Assembly: GCA_003167215.1 (NCBI GenBank)
Contig: PMTV01000057.1
Location: 1-64,000 of the forward strand
Length of the DNA stretch: 64,000 nt
Direction of reading: 5' to 3'
Source of the DNA: Acidobacteriota bacterium
GTDB taxonomy: Bacteria > Acidobacteriota > Terriglobia > Acidiferrales > UBA7541
The position numbers and the translations under genes are program-made. The notes under the pieces were generated by a model, which saw only the letters and a program-made list of their open reading frames with translations, did not search any database and was not told the DNA's origin. Every line of letters begins with the position of its first letter. Position 1 is the first letter of the stretch. Positions 62,955 to 64,000 of this stretch are shown here, piece after piece.

Positions 62955-63848
62955 ATGAACGCTCATTCGCACCATCTCCGCGCCAGCCGCATCCTCTTAT
63001 CCGCCGGCTTCCTTTGCGCGCTTTCGATTCCCGCCTTTGCCGGCGACGGCGCGGCTAAAGCCGCCGCTGCCAACTCGCCCGACGGCAACTCAGCGCAGCC
63101 GAAGCCCGCGCGCGAGAAGAAAATCTACACAAATGAAGACGTCGAAACTCTGGCGCGAAATTATGGAGCCTCCTCGGTCGGCAACGCCGCTCCGGACACT
63201 TCGGTTCCGCCCGCGACCACGCGCCCCCTCACGCCGCAAATTCTCGTCACGCGAAACGCGCGAACGCCTCTGCCGCCGGAAAAAGATCCCACGTGGTACG
63301 CGCAGCAGTACCTTTCGCTGAGCGCGAGAATGGATGACATTGACAACCAGGTGCAGCAGTTGCGGAATTTTGTCGCGTCCGATGCGGTGCCCGGGGCGGA
63401 CACGCCGGGCTTGACGGTGGGGTTGAACATTTACGCGCCCTGCGACGGGATCACCACGGACGCGCAGATCCAGCTGCTCTTGCAGCAGCGCGCCGAACTC
63501 GACGCGCAAGTTTCCGACCTCGAAGGTCGCGCGCAGCTCAACGGCATCGACCCTGGAGTCTTGCGCAACGCCGCCGCAATCGCGCCGCGCCCCACAGACA
63601 TTTCGACGCGCGAAACCTTAAACGCCTTGCAAACCGATCTCGCCGAAATTCGCGGCACGGAAATCGCCATGCATCAAGAAGCCGCGGCGCAGAACGTGAC
63701 GCTGATTCCGGAAACCAGATTCGGTGGAGGTTTTACTGCGGACTACCTGAAGCAGCTCAACATTCAGCAGACCGCGATCCAGCAGCAAATCGGCGCCGTC
63801 TCGGACACCGCGCGCCACGAAGGCCTTTCGCCCAACGCTTTGCCCTAA
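62955..63848 (+). CDS. Hypothetical secreted protein with coiled coil
   Basis: A 297-residue protein; GAGG precedes the ATG. The signal peptide is I-L-L-S-A-G-F-L-C-A-L-S-I-P-A-F-A. The mature part has an alanine/proline-rich stretch, the motif K-I-Y-T-N-E-D-V-E-T-L-A, and coiled-coil segments (Q-L-L-L-Q-Q-R-A-E-L-D-A-Q-V). I do not recognise a named family; similar secreted proteins occur in acidobacteria. The function is unknown. Confidence 0.7.
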   Translation: MNAHSHHLRASRILLSAGFLCALSIPAFAGDGAAKAAAANSPDGNSAQPKPAREKKIYTNEDVETLARNYGASSVGNAAPDTSVPPATTRPLTPQILVTRNARTPLPPEKDPTWYAQQYLSLSARMDDIDNQVQQLRNFVASDAVPGADTPGLTVGLNIYAPCDGITTDAQIQLLLQQRAELDAQVSDLEGRAQLNGIDPGVLRNAAAIAPRPTDISTRETLNALQTDLAEIRGTEIAMHQEAAAQNVTLIPETRFGGGFTADYLKQLNIQQTAIQQQIGAVSDTARHEGLSPNALP

Positions 63849-64000
63849 CCGTTCGCGTCTGCGATCTTCAACCTCGAGCATTTCGTCGACATCCAGAGGG
63901 TCTTTCCGCACCAATTCGCTTGACCGCGAGATGCATGCGGCCCTTCCATCATTAACAGGGACGTTTCGGAACACGTTTGTGTTTAGTCGGCGTTGTCGAT
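63849..64000. other. Right-edge stretch without a supported gene
   Basis: The last 152 bases contain no frame with a clear start, ribosome site or recognised motif. An open frame on the minus strand runs into the 297-aa gene from the edge but looks like an antisense shadow. Confidence 0.4.

Noticed and set aside
1-64000. CRISPR array, rRNA or tRNA gene
   Set aside because: No regularly spaced repeats of the CRISPR kind, no rRNA-like stretch and no cloverleaf with a TTCGA-type arm was recognised; a covariance search could still find a tRNA.

Overview
The window is a gene-dense, moderately GC-rich bacterial chromosome segment, most likely from an Acidobacteriota genome (Terriglobia or Koribacter-like). 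The evidence is the family content: a PadR regulator beside a MacB/FtsX-type permease of the acidobacterial duplicated orphan permease kind, a DUF2950/DUF3300 pair, a short 70-aa protein of a type I associate with acidobacteria, and three separate bacillithiol-related genes (a BrxA/B-like bacilliredoxin, a YpdA-like reductase and BshC). This is inference from protein families, not from a marker RNA; no rRNA or tRNA gene was recognised.

Layout. 0-12 kb: mixed small genes in both directions, including a SatD-like protein with a clear sigma-70 promoter and operator, a PilZ plus receiver protein, a zinc-ribbon protein, bacilliredoxin, a YCF48-like propeller, an SPFH lipoprotein, a GNAT, a degenerate CPBP protein, and DUF2950/DUF3300. 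12-14.5 kb: a two-gene nucleotide-sugar module (NeuC-like epimerase and a CapD-like dehydratase). 14.8-18.4 kb: an accessory island with four minus-strand genes (a zinc protein, two helix-turn-helix proteins and a small protein), a divergent gene behind a hairpin leader, then about 740 bases of repeat-bearing non-coding DNA. 18.4-29.3 kb: orphan nuoI, ypdA, a TRIC channel, a kelch protein, parAB, a CPBP protease, miaB with a bifunctional nuclease, and a DHA2 efflux pump. 29.4-34.7 kb: a complete tolQ-tolR-tolA/tonB-tolB-pal-cpoB locus for envelope integrity. 35-38 kb: ssb, an ECF sigma/anti-sigma/Spy-like set, and an XRE regulator.

38-59.3 kb is almost wholly minus strand housekeeping: nfo-leuS-guaA, a LacD-like aldolase, bshC, a DapA-family lyase, carB, carA, lepB, rsmE, dnaJ, grpE, hrcA and an M13 peptidase. 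The carA and carB genes are separated by a GIY-YIG gene whose two ends carry related inverted sequences, with a decayed second copy beside it; this looks like a small mobile or repeat-linked unit and is the most interesting structure here. 59.3-64 kb: REP-like repeats, the padR-permease pair with a repeat-rich promoter, and a secreted coiled-coil protein.

Start codons were chosen from ribosome binding sites where these were decisive (for example parB, cpoB, kelch, VOC, anti-sigma, DUF6526-like). All functional statements come from reading motifs by eye; no database search was run.
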